DNA of 64,000 nt from Lingula anatina. Lineage: Eukaryota; Brachiopoda; Lingulata; Lingulida; Lingulidae. The first letter of the stretch is position 1; each line of letters starts with the position of its first letter. The stretch is from positions 1 through 64,000 of the forward strand of contig NW_019776058.1 in assembly GCF_001039355.2 (NCBI RefSeq). The letters run 5' to 3'. The notes beneath the pieces were generated by a model that worked only from the letters and a program-made list of their open reading frames with translations, did not search any database and was not told where the DNA came from. Position numbers and translations under genes: made by a program. This document shows positions 1 through 11,399 of this stretch, piece after piece.

Positions 1-25
1 TCATGATGTAATCAATGTTACTTAC

Positions 26-287
26 CAGGACTTCCTCCTTTGGCAAAGTGATATACATGAAGTCTGCTTCCTGTGCTTCCCGCATCAAATATAATGGCTG
101 CAAATTCATTGTCTTTATTTGGTGTATAGAATTTAAACAGTCCAAATTTTTGGCTAGCTGGTCGTGAGAAATATGTGGTTGTGAACAAAATAAATAATAT
201 AACTATCACAACGGCAGAAAAGCCATACATTCGGCTCCTATGTTCCTCTCTCATGATGTTTTGGGGACGAATTTTTACAGTGTACAT
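26..287 (-). CDS. ENTPD5: ENTPD5-like ectonucleoside triphosphate diphosphohydrolase, first coding exon (partial)
   Basis: GDA1/CD39-family nucleoside diphosphatase; family members hydrolyse NDPs, often in the secretory pathway. Only the first coding exon is in the window. It runs from an ATG at 287 down to a GTAAGT donor at 25-20, and the rest lies beyond position 1. The protein starts with about 20 polar residues, then a hydrophobic segment (about residues 21-42) that looks like a type II membrane anchor. A stalk follows, then the first apyrase conserved region, FDAGSTGSRLHVYHF, about residues 65-79. This fits ENTPD5/6 better than ENTPD4/7, where the motif is D-C-G-S-S-G. ENTPD5 is preferred because the next gene is BBOF1, as I recall from human 14q24. 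The membrane anchor resembles ENTPD6, so the paralogue is not certain. Confidence 0.78.
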
Positions 288-651
288 TTCCCTCCAATAT
301 TATTGTGACGTCCTACCCGAATGCTGACCTGTAAAACATAATAGCATTTACTAATGATATATAACATGCTCCGATTCCAATATTTAAGAAAGGCAGAAGT
401 GTGTATGTTTTTTTAAGTAGTCCGATGGAGTACTTTTAAATATTAGATTCCCGGAAATGAAATGTATTCCTGTAGTTACCACAGAAATATTGGACAGCTC
501 GATCACTCCCATTTTTAAATATCCATAGACCAAGGTACAAAAGTTATTAGACTCTTTGCATGGGATTTTACCAACTGGCCCTGACTAGACCAAGTCCACA
601 GTATACTGACCAAATGGCCAGTATACTGACCAAATTCATGCATTTATCAAT

Positions 652-675
652 TAAATAAATAAATAAATAAATTAA

Positions 676-718
<43 letters not shown>
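652..718. repeat. (AAAT)n microsatellite
   Basis: Near-perfect AAAT tetranucleotide run with one ATTAAT interruption. Confidence 0.95.
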
Positions 719-1659
719 CAAATTAACTGGCAAATTCCCCTACTCTCCAATTGGTATGTTCAAATATTTTGCATATTATCTTAATTTTATATGAGCATCA
801 ATTCATTTTATTAATTATTGATAAATATGATAGATAATCATAATTTTATTAAACCAATAAAATATAAACGTATAAAATCGGGAATCTTTTGCCCTGTAAT
901 AGCACCATTGTTAAATAAAACTATTTAAATGTACTAAAATGAAATTAAGTATTTGTGTTAAAAAGAGTTACTGCTCAAGAATAAAAGCTAGATAAAAATC
1001 GCTTAATACCTAAAACTATAAGCCTCAAGTTACTGAGTAAAAATTTGAATAAGGTATGAGCTGGATGAGTAGTATCAGTCATGGCAGAAGCTGTTTTATT
1101 TTTAACCCAGTCGAGTTAAGTGGAATGCATGGGGTGAGATCCGTTCCAATTACTGTACATTATTTAATTGACATTTCAACAATTTTTCTAGTTGGTTTTT
1201 ATCCTCTACAGTTGCACGCCCATACCAAACAGTTACTGCATATTAATTTAAAAGACTTTCTAAAACACACCTATAAATTCGTCATATTTTTAACTTGGTT
1301 ATTATACCTATATAGTTATTACCTGGACAACCACTCTTTACATGCATGTCATACACAGCTACCTGTATATACCCGTAGACAGATAAGACTCCTTTCTGAC
1401 GTGTTTGGAATTCTCCGCTGCAACTTTAATGACGTTAATGCCAGTTTTGGTTCTTTTGTCTGTTCTAAATAATTTTTGTCTGTTCTTTAGGCAAAAGCAC
1501 ACAACTGCAGGACAATTCTGTGCAGTTAAAGTAGGCCAAGTCAGGTAAATATATATTGAGGTCAGCAAGTGAATGACGCGCACTAGAGGGCGCTACAAGA
1601 GGGCCAAGCTGCTGCCACTGAAATGGGCTCATCTTGAGTGGCCATCTATCGTTTAGTCG

Positions 1660-1673
1660 GTCACGATAGCAAC
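1660..1673 (+). promoter_or_regulatory. Candidate RFX X-box of BBOF1
   Basis: GTCACGATAGCAAC matches the RFX X-box consensus (two inverted half-sites around AT) at 13 of 14 positions. It lies about 95 bp upstream of the BBOF1 start codon. RFX factors drive ciliary genes in animals, and BBOF1 is ciliary, so position and function agree. Function is inference. Confidence 0.5.
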
Positions 1674-1768
1674 AAGGGAAGCACAACTGCTTCTCGTTTC
1701 ACCTGATTTTACAATCTTTTTCGGGAATTTTTATAATATATGATATAAGTATGATATAATCAACAAGC

Positions 1769-1848
1769 ATGCCCAAGAAAGCAAAGAAAGGAGGAAAGGG
1801 GAAAGGGAAGGGGAAGAAGGGGTAAGTGAACTATGACGTATAGAATTC

Positions 1849-1879
<31 letters not shown>

Positions 1880-4800
1880 CGTGAGCAAGAGAAATTATCT
1901 GCAAATGATCCAATATGACACTGAGTGAAAGTGACACACAAGGATTATACTAGAACGTGTTTTATGCTAGAACATCTTGTTTTTAGTAAAAGAGTGTGAT
2001 TGGTAATTGTAAACTGACGTGCCATTGTTTTCCAGTATTCGTGTTCAAGCCAGTGCCATGGCCTTTAGGGATGATTGTATATCTGTAAAATATTCCCCAG
2101 GCCCAGCTTCCACAAACTTACCTTTAAAAAAGCATTGTCAAAACATAAATAAATAAATAAATAGATTAATAATAATAATAATAATGGTAATAAGTTATGA
2201 AAAATGCTGTAGGAAGTTAAAAAGTCCATCACATTTTTGCTATAGATTGATAGCATAATTTTTTTTATATCAAGATGTAAGAAAACTTTTACTAACAATC
2301 ATTTTTCACATGAATAATGATTGCAAGTATTGTATGATTGGGTCAAATGCCATATCAGATTTGAATTTAATATTTTGATGTGTAATATGGTTTTATGTGG
2401 TAGTAATACACAAGAGGAAAACATGTAAGTAATGAAGCATATTAGTGTACATACACATTCCAAGAGCACATATGACAATTGCATGTATTGCATTCTATAA
2501 TTTTATAATAATTGTTTTTTTTTTCTGTTCACTTTGTGACAGTTTAAGACATTTCACGTGATTATTTTAAGCTTAAGCCCTTGCACTCCCAAATAGTAAC
2601 CAGTGCACTTTATAAGGTGTTTGATTAAATTATAGTTGTTACTAATTTGTTATCAGTGCTATTTTTTTATAGTCCAGTTTTATGTGAAAGAACCAAGGTC
2701 AATATCATGAAGGGATTTATTTTAACTGATAGAGTTCAGTTTATTGAAGTAACTATTATGTTATAATCTATAAGTGGCCATGAAAAAGTATTTGATGAAT
2801 TCATGAATAAATTTTTTTATATGTATGCCATAGTCATTTCAGTATGTAAAACTTTTTTGATCTTCACAAAATGTTCTTATTTGAAATCATCAAAAAATGA
2901 CCCTTACATTTTGCTATCAGAAGTCCCTTGGTTTAGGTGTTTCAGTTCACCTATAATGCTGCATCCTTTAGCCACTGCTTTGGCTTACATGAGATGGCTT
3001 TAAAATTATTTTATTTTAAGTGCCCTATTTATATGAAATTTAAAGTCATTGTAGATTTCCATTTCTTTTGATTAATATCTTCAGATGATGAGATTATAGA
3101 TAATTCTAATCTTATCTTAGATTATCATAATTCTATTATGTTGACTTCAAAAATATATTATCTCTCAGTAAATATTTAAGTCTACATGCAAAAGAAAAAG
3201 CATTTATGACTAAAATTATTCTATTTCTAATTATTGCTCAAAAATTATTTTAAATCATGACAGCAGTGGCTTTTTAAATTTTTTCATTTTATATGTTTTT
3301 TAAAAAAATATCCCCCTTATAGTTTTAATCATTTGGAATGAGTAAATATGGTGGGTTGTAATTCCTGTAGATATGATACCCTGATACCTTGAGATGAGGT
3401 CACAGTTAATGAATGTAAACAAAGTCATCTGTTTGCCCACAGATAGGAGCTTAATTACACTGATACAGTCAAGGCCCTTACAGAACATGAACAAAGTTCA
3501 GTGGGCTTGAGAGAAAGATGGCACTTCTTTTGTTCACCATTTTTGCACTACTCCTGCCTCTTACACTCTCTTACTCCCTCGGGATCTTTAGTCAATAACC
3601 TGGTGGGTGGTTCCACTCCGTGTGATTGTCAAGCCATGGAAAGTAAAAACAAGTTCCTTCAGACCACCCTGACCAACCTGCAGACCGCCATGCAGCTGGT
3701 CGCGGAGAAGTATAATCTTGTGATCACTGAGCTTTCCCAGTGCAAGGTGAATGCTGCCAAAAACCTATCCCAGGGAGTGACAGGTAGGATTTCTTTATCC
3801 TTTTTTTTTCTTTTTTTTTTCTTTTTTGAAAATGGCAAATAATTTTATTTATTAATGAAAAAAATAAAAAATAAAATTTCATTTTTCTTTCGTAAGATTG
3901 TTTCAAATATGCATTTGCACAAAAAGAAAGAAAAAGAATTCTGTTTTTGTGATTTGAACATCTTAAATCATTTTCTGATTGATTGTAATTCATATTTCTG
4001 ATACTCAGCATTTACATGTCCTGGAGGGTTCATCGATAACAAAGCTTTGAAGTCTTGCTACAAATTTGTTGGCTTGCCAGAGAAAGCTTGGAATGAAGCA
4101 GACAGAGAGTGTGGAGAGTATGGTGCAAGACTTGTTGCCATAGAAACAAAAGCAGAAAATGACTTTTTAAGGACAACAATAGAACAAGACAGTAGTGAGT
4201 TTCCATATGTGACTATTCTGAGACAATTTCATGTGATATTTAGAATATGGCAAGAAATTAAAACCCTCCAATCTTATGAAAGATGATATAAAAATTATTG
4301 CCTTAAAAAATAATAGTTTTGATATTTATTACTGCACATATTGATCAATCTTTTCCAGATTAGTGGAAAATATTAAAGTTTATTCAATATTAATCCTCAT
4401 TGTTTTACAGATTTGAGAAGGAGGGACTTTTGGACTTCGGCACATGATGTTGGGAGGGAAGGAAGATTTATGTGGATGTCCACTGGTAAGAGACTGGAGT
4501 ACACCAAGTGGGACTCCAAAAACCCAGATAATGGCAGGAAGTCTGGAAATGAAGAAGACTGTGTGCTACTAGATCATGATGAAGATTTCTACTGGAATGA
4601 CGTGGAATGTCATAGAACCAGGGGATACATTTGTGAAATGAACTATTGAGGATGATAGATTCAGGAAGTTAGAATTTCTCTGAATTTAACCCATAAAATG
4701 CAGTACACAATGTTAGAACTTGATAAAATACACGGTAGCTCAACATATCCATGAGAAACTAGATACTACTAGTATCTAGTATTAAAGCGTTATATAAATA

Positions 4801-7800
4801 TTAATTTAAAAGAATGAGATACATGTATTTGCCTCCCTCATTATCTATACATAAACATATATTTTTCATTTTAAGAAATCTATGTTAGTGAGATTGTAAC
4901 AGATCCAAGATCAATTCAAAAGAACTTTAATATGGTGTTATTTTATGTTGAATGATATATTTGTTTCCATTCAGTAATTTATACAATTAACACATTTAAA
5001 TTTTAAATGAGAAATATACTAAACTATGAAGAGACACCAGTCATCTTATGCATTACTACAATGAATAAGTACAAACATGTTATGAATTTGGGAATAAAGC
5101 CCTGACTACATTAAGGGCATAGCAGTATAGTGGAAATAACCGAAAATGGGCTTAGTCACTCACTGATTCATTAAATATATTTAATATCACATAATATCTT
5201 CAGTAAAGCATCTTATATGTTTTAACTTCAATTTAAAATAATGCTCTGGTTGTCAACTCTTGGATTTGTAATATTTTGAAATGCAGAAGAACAAATAAAA
5301 TATCTTTCTTTAAATTAGATATCCAGGTTTTTGTATTTATGTTTTCACAGTCATTAGCAAGCCAGTGGTTGGAATTGTTTGAACACTGTTTTTTTTTTTT
5401 TTAATATTCTTAATAAATATTTTCAGATAATTTTTTATACACATACTCTGATTTTCATTAATCATAATTTATAGGCAAGATGTATACCTAAATGCCACTT
5501 ACAGTGATAGGGAAAAGAGGGGGGTGGGGATCTCCCTCCTGATCTGCCAATGTGGTACAGCAACAATCATCTCAGGTTACAAATTACCTGAGTTGTACAG
5601 GATGTAGCAGAGTTCTATATCAGTAAAATTTCAACTGCCTTTTTAATTGTTTACAGGAAGAAGGGAAAGAAGTCCAAGAAGGCTGAGAGTAAGGTTGCCA
5701 TAGCAACAGCCAGTGCCAAAGTATGGGAAACCAAACTGAATGTGCTAGAAGCTTCCAGGCAGGAATACAGGTAAGTTAAGTTTGCACTTAATCTGATCAA
5801 TTTGTTCTTTTTTCAATTAAAGATACACTCTACATGATTATAAAGTGTTTTCATCTGTAGGAACACTGTATCAAGATACCATAGAAACAAGAATTTCATG
5901 AGATGAGTTCTGTTCAAAACCTGTGCACAGATATTGCACACTTGGGGTGTACTTACTGAAATGATAATTATTGAAAAGTTTGACACAGTTATGAGTACTA
6001 AATCCACCCTGTCAATGTTTTCCAGAGAGAATGCCCGGAGACTGGCGGAACAGAACCAGGACCTCCAGAGTGCTATGCATCAGACGGAGAAGGACACAAT
6101 AGAAGTGATCTCTTTCCTTAAAACTAAAGATCAGGAGAAAGATGAAGGTGTAAGTACAATACATGGCTAACGCGAGTTATGACTTTGTGGTAAATTAAAG
6201 GAACAACTCAGTGTTTTGTTGATTTCTGTGATAAAGTTAATAATAATTAATAATAATATATAAATAAAAAACTTACAAATGAAATGGGAAAGCTTAATAT
6301 CAGCATCAAGTCATGATAAAGGTAATAACCAGTCATAAAGAAACTTGTAAAACCACAATTTATGGAAATTGCTGTAAGGCATATTATTATCTGTTGTTTT
6401 AATTTCTCTTTTATAGATTGAAAAACTGCAAAGGCAAATCAAGGATCTAAAGACAGAACACAGAAAAGAAAAGGAAACAATTGTAAGTTTTTGATTGCAT
6501 TAATTATAAGTTTTGTTTGAGCCCTTGGCATTAAAATTGTAGTTAGCAATTTCACCTAGAAATACTTAAGGGTTATTTTGCTGTTTAAATGTCTAATGTC
6601 TTTGCTATATATATATATATATATATACAATCTGCAAGTGCTTGCCATAACGGTGAAAGAAATGTACAAAATTATTCTTAAATTCCAACATATCTCTTCC
6701 AGATTGATGACTGCAATGAACAGATCAAGGATTTGGAAGATAAACTAGAGAAGAAAAATAAGGATATTGAAGTACTCCAGAAAGAACTGAAAATGGTTAA
6801 AGAATTCAGAAAGAAAAGAGCTCAGATGCAGAGAGAGTTGGATGAGGTGGGCTATGCCTGAACTCTATTTATAGTTATCCCACATAAACTGTCAAGAAAA
6901 GTGAATATCAGAAGTAAATATTTTAAGTCATTTTATATTGCCAAGACTTGAGATGAAATGTGTAAGTGGGTCTTCAAGCAAAATGCAGTTATAATCATGG
7001 TTCCTGCAATTTATATGAACCCATCCATATTTCTGACCAAAGTCAACCACCCGTGTACTATACTATATAATCTCATCTATGACCATCTCATGTATAAGCC
7101 ATTTGATCAGATAGTCTATATATGTAACCAATGTTCCCAGCAAAAGGTCAAAGCAATCTCCGTACAGTTTTAACCACTCTCTACAGACATCAGCATTTAA
7201 AGTCTGTGTCACTGCCAAGTGGCAGCCTTGTTAGTTTAGTGGGATTTCTACAAAAGATGAATAGTAGGGGCATTTTGGGGTAAAAGATGGGAACCAGGCT
7301 TATTAGCATAATTTTGGGATGCTGAATCCGATTTACCCGGTTCCCAAGCGAAATTTTGCGTTTTTAATGGTCTAATTTGCAAAAAAAACAAAATGGCCGC
7401 CAGATTTCCTATTTTCTGCAATATCTCTGGAACTAGACAGGCAAATATGACAAATGAAGTGTCTTTACCTATATTTTCAGGGTCGAGGAACATTATTAAG
7501 ATGTTTCTGTTAGAATTAGATTTATGCAATTTTCCTAAATATGCAAATTAGGATCGCCATTACTGAAAAACCGTTTTACTTCTGTATCTCTGTAACTAGG
7601 CAAGCAAACATGACAAATGAAGTGTCTACACCTATGTTCTCAGGGTCAGGGAATGTGATAAATCAGATGTCTTGTCTTATGGGTAGCACTGACTTTGTGA
7701 ATCGTGTCCGAGTAGCATCATTTATTGTTTCTTCCCTGTACCTGTCAAACACAAGTCAATCTGCTGATAGTTAGAATCTGCCTTCAGAACTGCTTTTACG

Positions 7801-10800
7801 TTAACTAGGCAAGCAAACATGACATACGAAGTGCCCACACCCATGTTTTCAGCGTTAGGGAAAGTGAAGACATTTTCACTATAATCAAATCAGCAATGAG
7901 TGCTACACTGTCACACTGTAGCAATTATTCGAATCTGAATTGAATTTTGCAATTAAATACTGCGCTGCCATTGGGATGTAAACATATTGGATCACACAAC
8001 TGCCCCTTTTACCTAGTTTTAAAAAAAATTACCTTATTAATGCAATGGAGGGATTTGCTGAATCAAGTAATTCATGTGATGCAATGTACAGACTTCACAT
8101 TTAAAATGGATTTTTTTCAAACATATTTTCTTTGATTTTTTCCCATATATTAGTAATGGATTAAAAAAACACTTGTTATCGTGTTCCATATGGCTTTAAT
8201 AAATCAACCCATGTGAATACATCATTAAAAATTTAATTTAAATACGTATTCAAATCAGCGTTATAAACAGCGCATGGATAATTTTATAGCTGATAACAAC
8301 GAGGTATTAAATTCTTATGAACTCGATATTATCAAGAATATCAGTTGGTAAAGATTTTCTCTCACACAAAAGAATCATCAAGACAAATGTGAAAAATGGA
8401 AACTGATAACAACGCGTGCAGCCTCTTCTAGCTGCAACCAGAGCCCTCATTCCATGCAGAGAGGTTTCTGAGAGTATGATCCAGCATTGTGTTATACACA
8501 TTAGTCAGAGCTTGCCTAAGCTTGTGCAGATTTGTAGGGTGGACGGGTAAGCTCTTGATTCTGCTAGCGATATGCCCACAGGTTTTCTATAGAATTCATG
8601 TCAGGGGAATTTCGTCGGCCAAGGCAACTGGTTTACCTCTTGGTTTCGTAGAAAAGCAGTTATTGCATGGGCATGGTGTGGACGGGCATTGTCATTTTGC
8701 AGGATGAAGTTGTCCTGGAAGTACCTTCTTGCAAATTGCAAGCAAGTATTCTCTAAAATGTCCCTGTATTTTATCTGGTTGAGGTTTCCGTCAATTGCCA
8801 CCAATAGTGTTTTGGCTCCAGAGTGGAAACCGGCCCATACACAGATACTGCCACGGCCACAAGTCACTGTAGTGTGACACAATCCTCATGCAGTAACTCG
8901 TCTGGAAACCTACTGACTCTGATTCAGCCATCGCGGTGGTGGAACTCAAACCCTGCCTCATCTGTAAAAATCTACATGAACCCAGTGCTGTGCCTGGAAC
9001 CGCAAATGGCGTCTAGCCCACCATGTTGCTCTGTTCATAGAGTTAACCAGCTAAAAGTAACCTTGCATTCACTAGAGTTCTAGAAACATGCTTTTGAATG
9101 GTAATTTGCCACTCATTTTGACAGCAAGAGTTGTCTTTTTCCTGTTATTGCGAAATAACCGCAGAAACAAGCGGTCTTCCTTTCTGGTGGTGACTTTAGG
9201 ACGTCCTGGCCGTGGTCTCTGTGTTAATGCACCAGTCTGGGCGAGTTTCTGTAAGACGTTAGAAACTGCTCCCTGGGACAAATTCAGCTGTCTGGCAATA
9301 GCAGTTTGCTTCTGTCCATTCTGGCATAATGCAACAATAGTGTGGCAAGTTGCTGCCGTTAGTTCACATACCGTAAGGTCAGCTAAGATCGAGTCTGCAA
9401 AATATCACACTCTTCTGACTGGACATTGCCGAAATATAGAGACTTATTCTGCAGAACTGCTGCCCTTTTATACGCATTCTGTAACCAGCCAAAGAGGACT
9501 GCTCAGAGAAACTGCCACATATTACTTAATATAACCGCGCTTCAGAGAAACCAGCCTAATGCACAATAACCAACACACCTGGCTACACATATACCTGATC
9601 ACAATTGTCGTTTGTGATCAATTTTTCTTAAAAGTTAATTTATTATCAACACTTTCCTTTTGAACTAAAATATTCCATATTAAATGTCAATATGTATGTG
9701 TATACTTCAAGTACACGATGACATCTCACCTCATTCATTTCAGCGATTTTTCCATTAGCTTATTACTGCTTACCTATTGGTATCGTTTCATTTTAATTAA
9801 CAAAATTTCTTGAATTTTAGTTTTAATCTTCTAATATTCTATTGAATCCAATTAAATGATTGGCGATACGGAAAACATTTCTGTGTTAATAGCAAGTCTG
9901 AGCAGTTTCTCAAGCTTCTAAACGATTTGAGGCCAAATCTGTAACAGATAGGTTAACAGAAGACGTATTCTGCCCTGATGAAATTAAACTAAATGACTCC
10001 TAACCCAGTGGCGGATTTAGAGGCGCNNNNNNNNNNNNNNNNNNNNNNNNNNNNNNNNNNNNNNNNNNNNNNNNNNNNNNNNNNNNNNNNNNNNNNNNNN
10101 NNNNNNNNNNNNNNNNNNNNNNNNNNNNNNNNNNNNNNNNNNNNNNNNNNNNNNNNNNNNNNNNNNNNNNNNNNNNNNNNNNNNNNNNNNNNNNNNNNNN
10201 NNNNNNNNNNNNNNNNNNNNNNNNNNNNNNNNNNNNNNNNNNNNNNNNNNNNNNNNNNNNNNNNNNNNNNNNNNNNNNNNNNNNNNNNNNNNNNNNNNNN
10301 NNNNNNNNNNNNNNNNNNNNNNNNNNNNNNNNNNNNNNNNNNNNNNNNNNNNNNNNNNNNNNNNNNNNNNNNNNNNNNNNNNNNNNNNNNNNNNNNNNNN
10401 NNCTTGAAATTATAATTTTGACTAGCTGAATCATAGTTGTAAACCATACCAAATGGCACCGTTCGCCCTCTTAAATACCAACATTTTTCGTGGCCCTTCA
10501 ACAGGCCCCTAACCCGTTGCCAAGTGGGGGGAGGAGGCTTTGCATCCGCGGACTCCCCCTTCAAATAATCCTGGATCCGCCTCTGCTCACCTTGCCTTAT
10601 AATTGATGGGCAAGCACTGGCAATTTCACTGGGAAAGCCTGACAATGCAGTGACCTTTGGTAGTTTGGCTGACACGTACGTAAGAGCAGTTCTTAAGGCA
10701 GGTTCCAACTATCAGCAGATTGACTTGTGTTTGACAGATACAGGGAAGAAACAATAAAAGGTGCTACTCGGACATGATTCACAAAGTCAGTGCTACCCAT

Positions 10801-11359
10801 CAGACAAGAAATCTGATTTATCACATTCCCTGACCCTGAGAACATAGGTGTAGACACTTCATTTGTCATGTTTGCTTGCCTAGTTACAGAGATACAGAAG
10901 TAAAACGGTTTTTCAGTAATGGCGATCCTAATTTGCATATTTAGGAAAATTGCATAAATCTAATTCTAACAGAAACATCTTAATAATGTTCCTCGACCCT
11001 GAAAATATAGGTAAAGACACTTCATTTGTCATATTTGCCTGTCTAGTTCCAGAGATATTGCAGAAAATAGGAAATCTGGCGGCCATTTTGTTTTTTTGCA
11101 AATAAGACCATTAAAAACGCAAAATTTCGCTTGGGAACCAGGTAAATCGGATTCAGCATCCCAAAATTATACTAATAAGCCTGGTTCCCAACTTTTACCT
11201 CAAAATGCCCCTTGCCTCTTATGCAGAGCCTTTTTTCAAAAATCTCACTAGACTATGTGAGACAGACCAAGAAGTTATAATGATCTCATTATAACTTCTT
11301 GGACAGACTGTCAGTTGATGTTCTCCAAGGAATGATCAAATTATTTGATAGAATTTCAA

Positions 11360-11399
<40 letters not shown>

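Larger units (their letters stand above)
288..1768. other. Divergent intergenic region between ENTPD5-like gene and BBOF1
   Basis: No convincing coding exon. It should hold both promoters and 5' UTRs of the head-to-head pair. Contents seen: an AAAT microsatellite at about 652-718, a short direct repeat with gtatactgaccaaat near 600-635, and an RFX-type X-box at 1660-1673. Open reading frames at 1056-1472 and on the opposite strand lack family similarity and splice context, and I take them as chance. Confidence 0.6.
7236..11254. mobile_element. Foldback-like element with ~570-bp inverted arms in BBOF1 intron 5
   Basis: Sequence 7236-7802 reappears in inverted orientation at 10679-11254 with high identity. 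For example, the same 77-residue open frame is read on plus at 7541-7774 and on minus at 10938-10708. Outer ends begin GTGGGATT on the left and the complement of GTGAGATT on the right, each next to TA, compatible with a TA target duplication. The interior holds a broken Tc1-type transposase (8395-9450) and a second inserted element with an N gap (10006-10585). The outer ~40 bp of the arms are less similar than the rest, so exact ends are approximate. Confidence 0.75.

Noticed and set aside
1056-1472. 138-codon open frame in the ENTPD5/BBOF1 intergenic region
   Set aside because: No family similarity, no splice or promoter context, and composition typical of random AT-rich sequence.
7248-7529. 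Open frames in the arms of the foldback element (also 7541-7774 and 10693-10938)
   Set aside because: They are the same inverted repeat read on both strands; no protein family recognised, so they are treated as transposon arm DNA and not genes.
9989-10708. Long open frames spanning the N run
   Set aside because: The frames exist only because Ns do not make stop codons.
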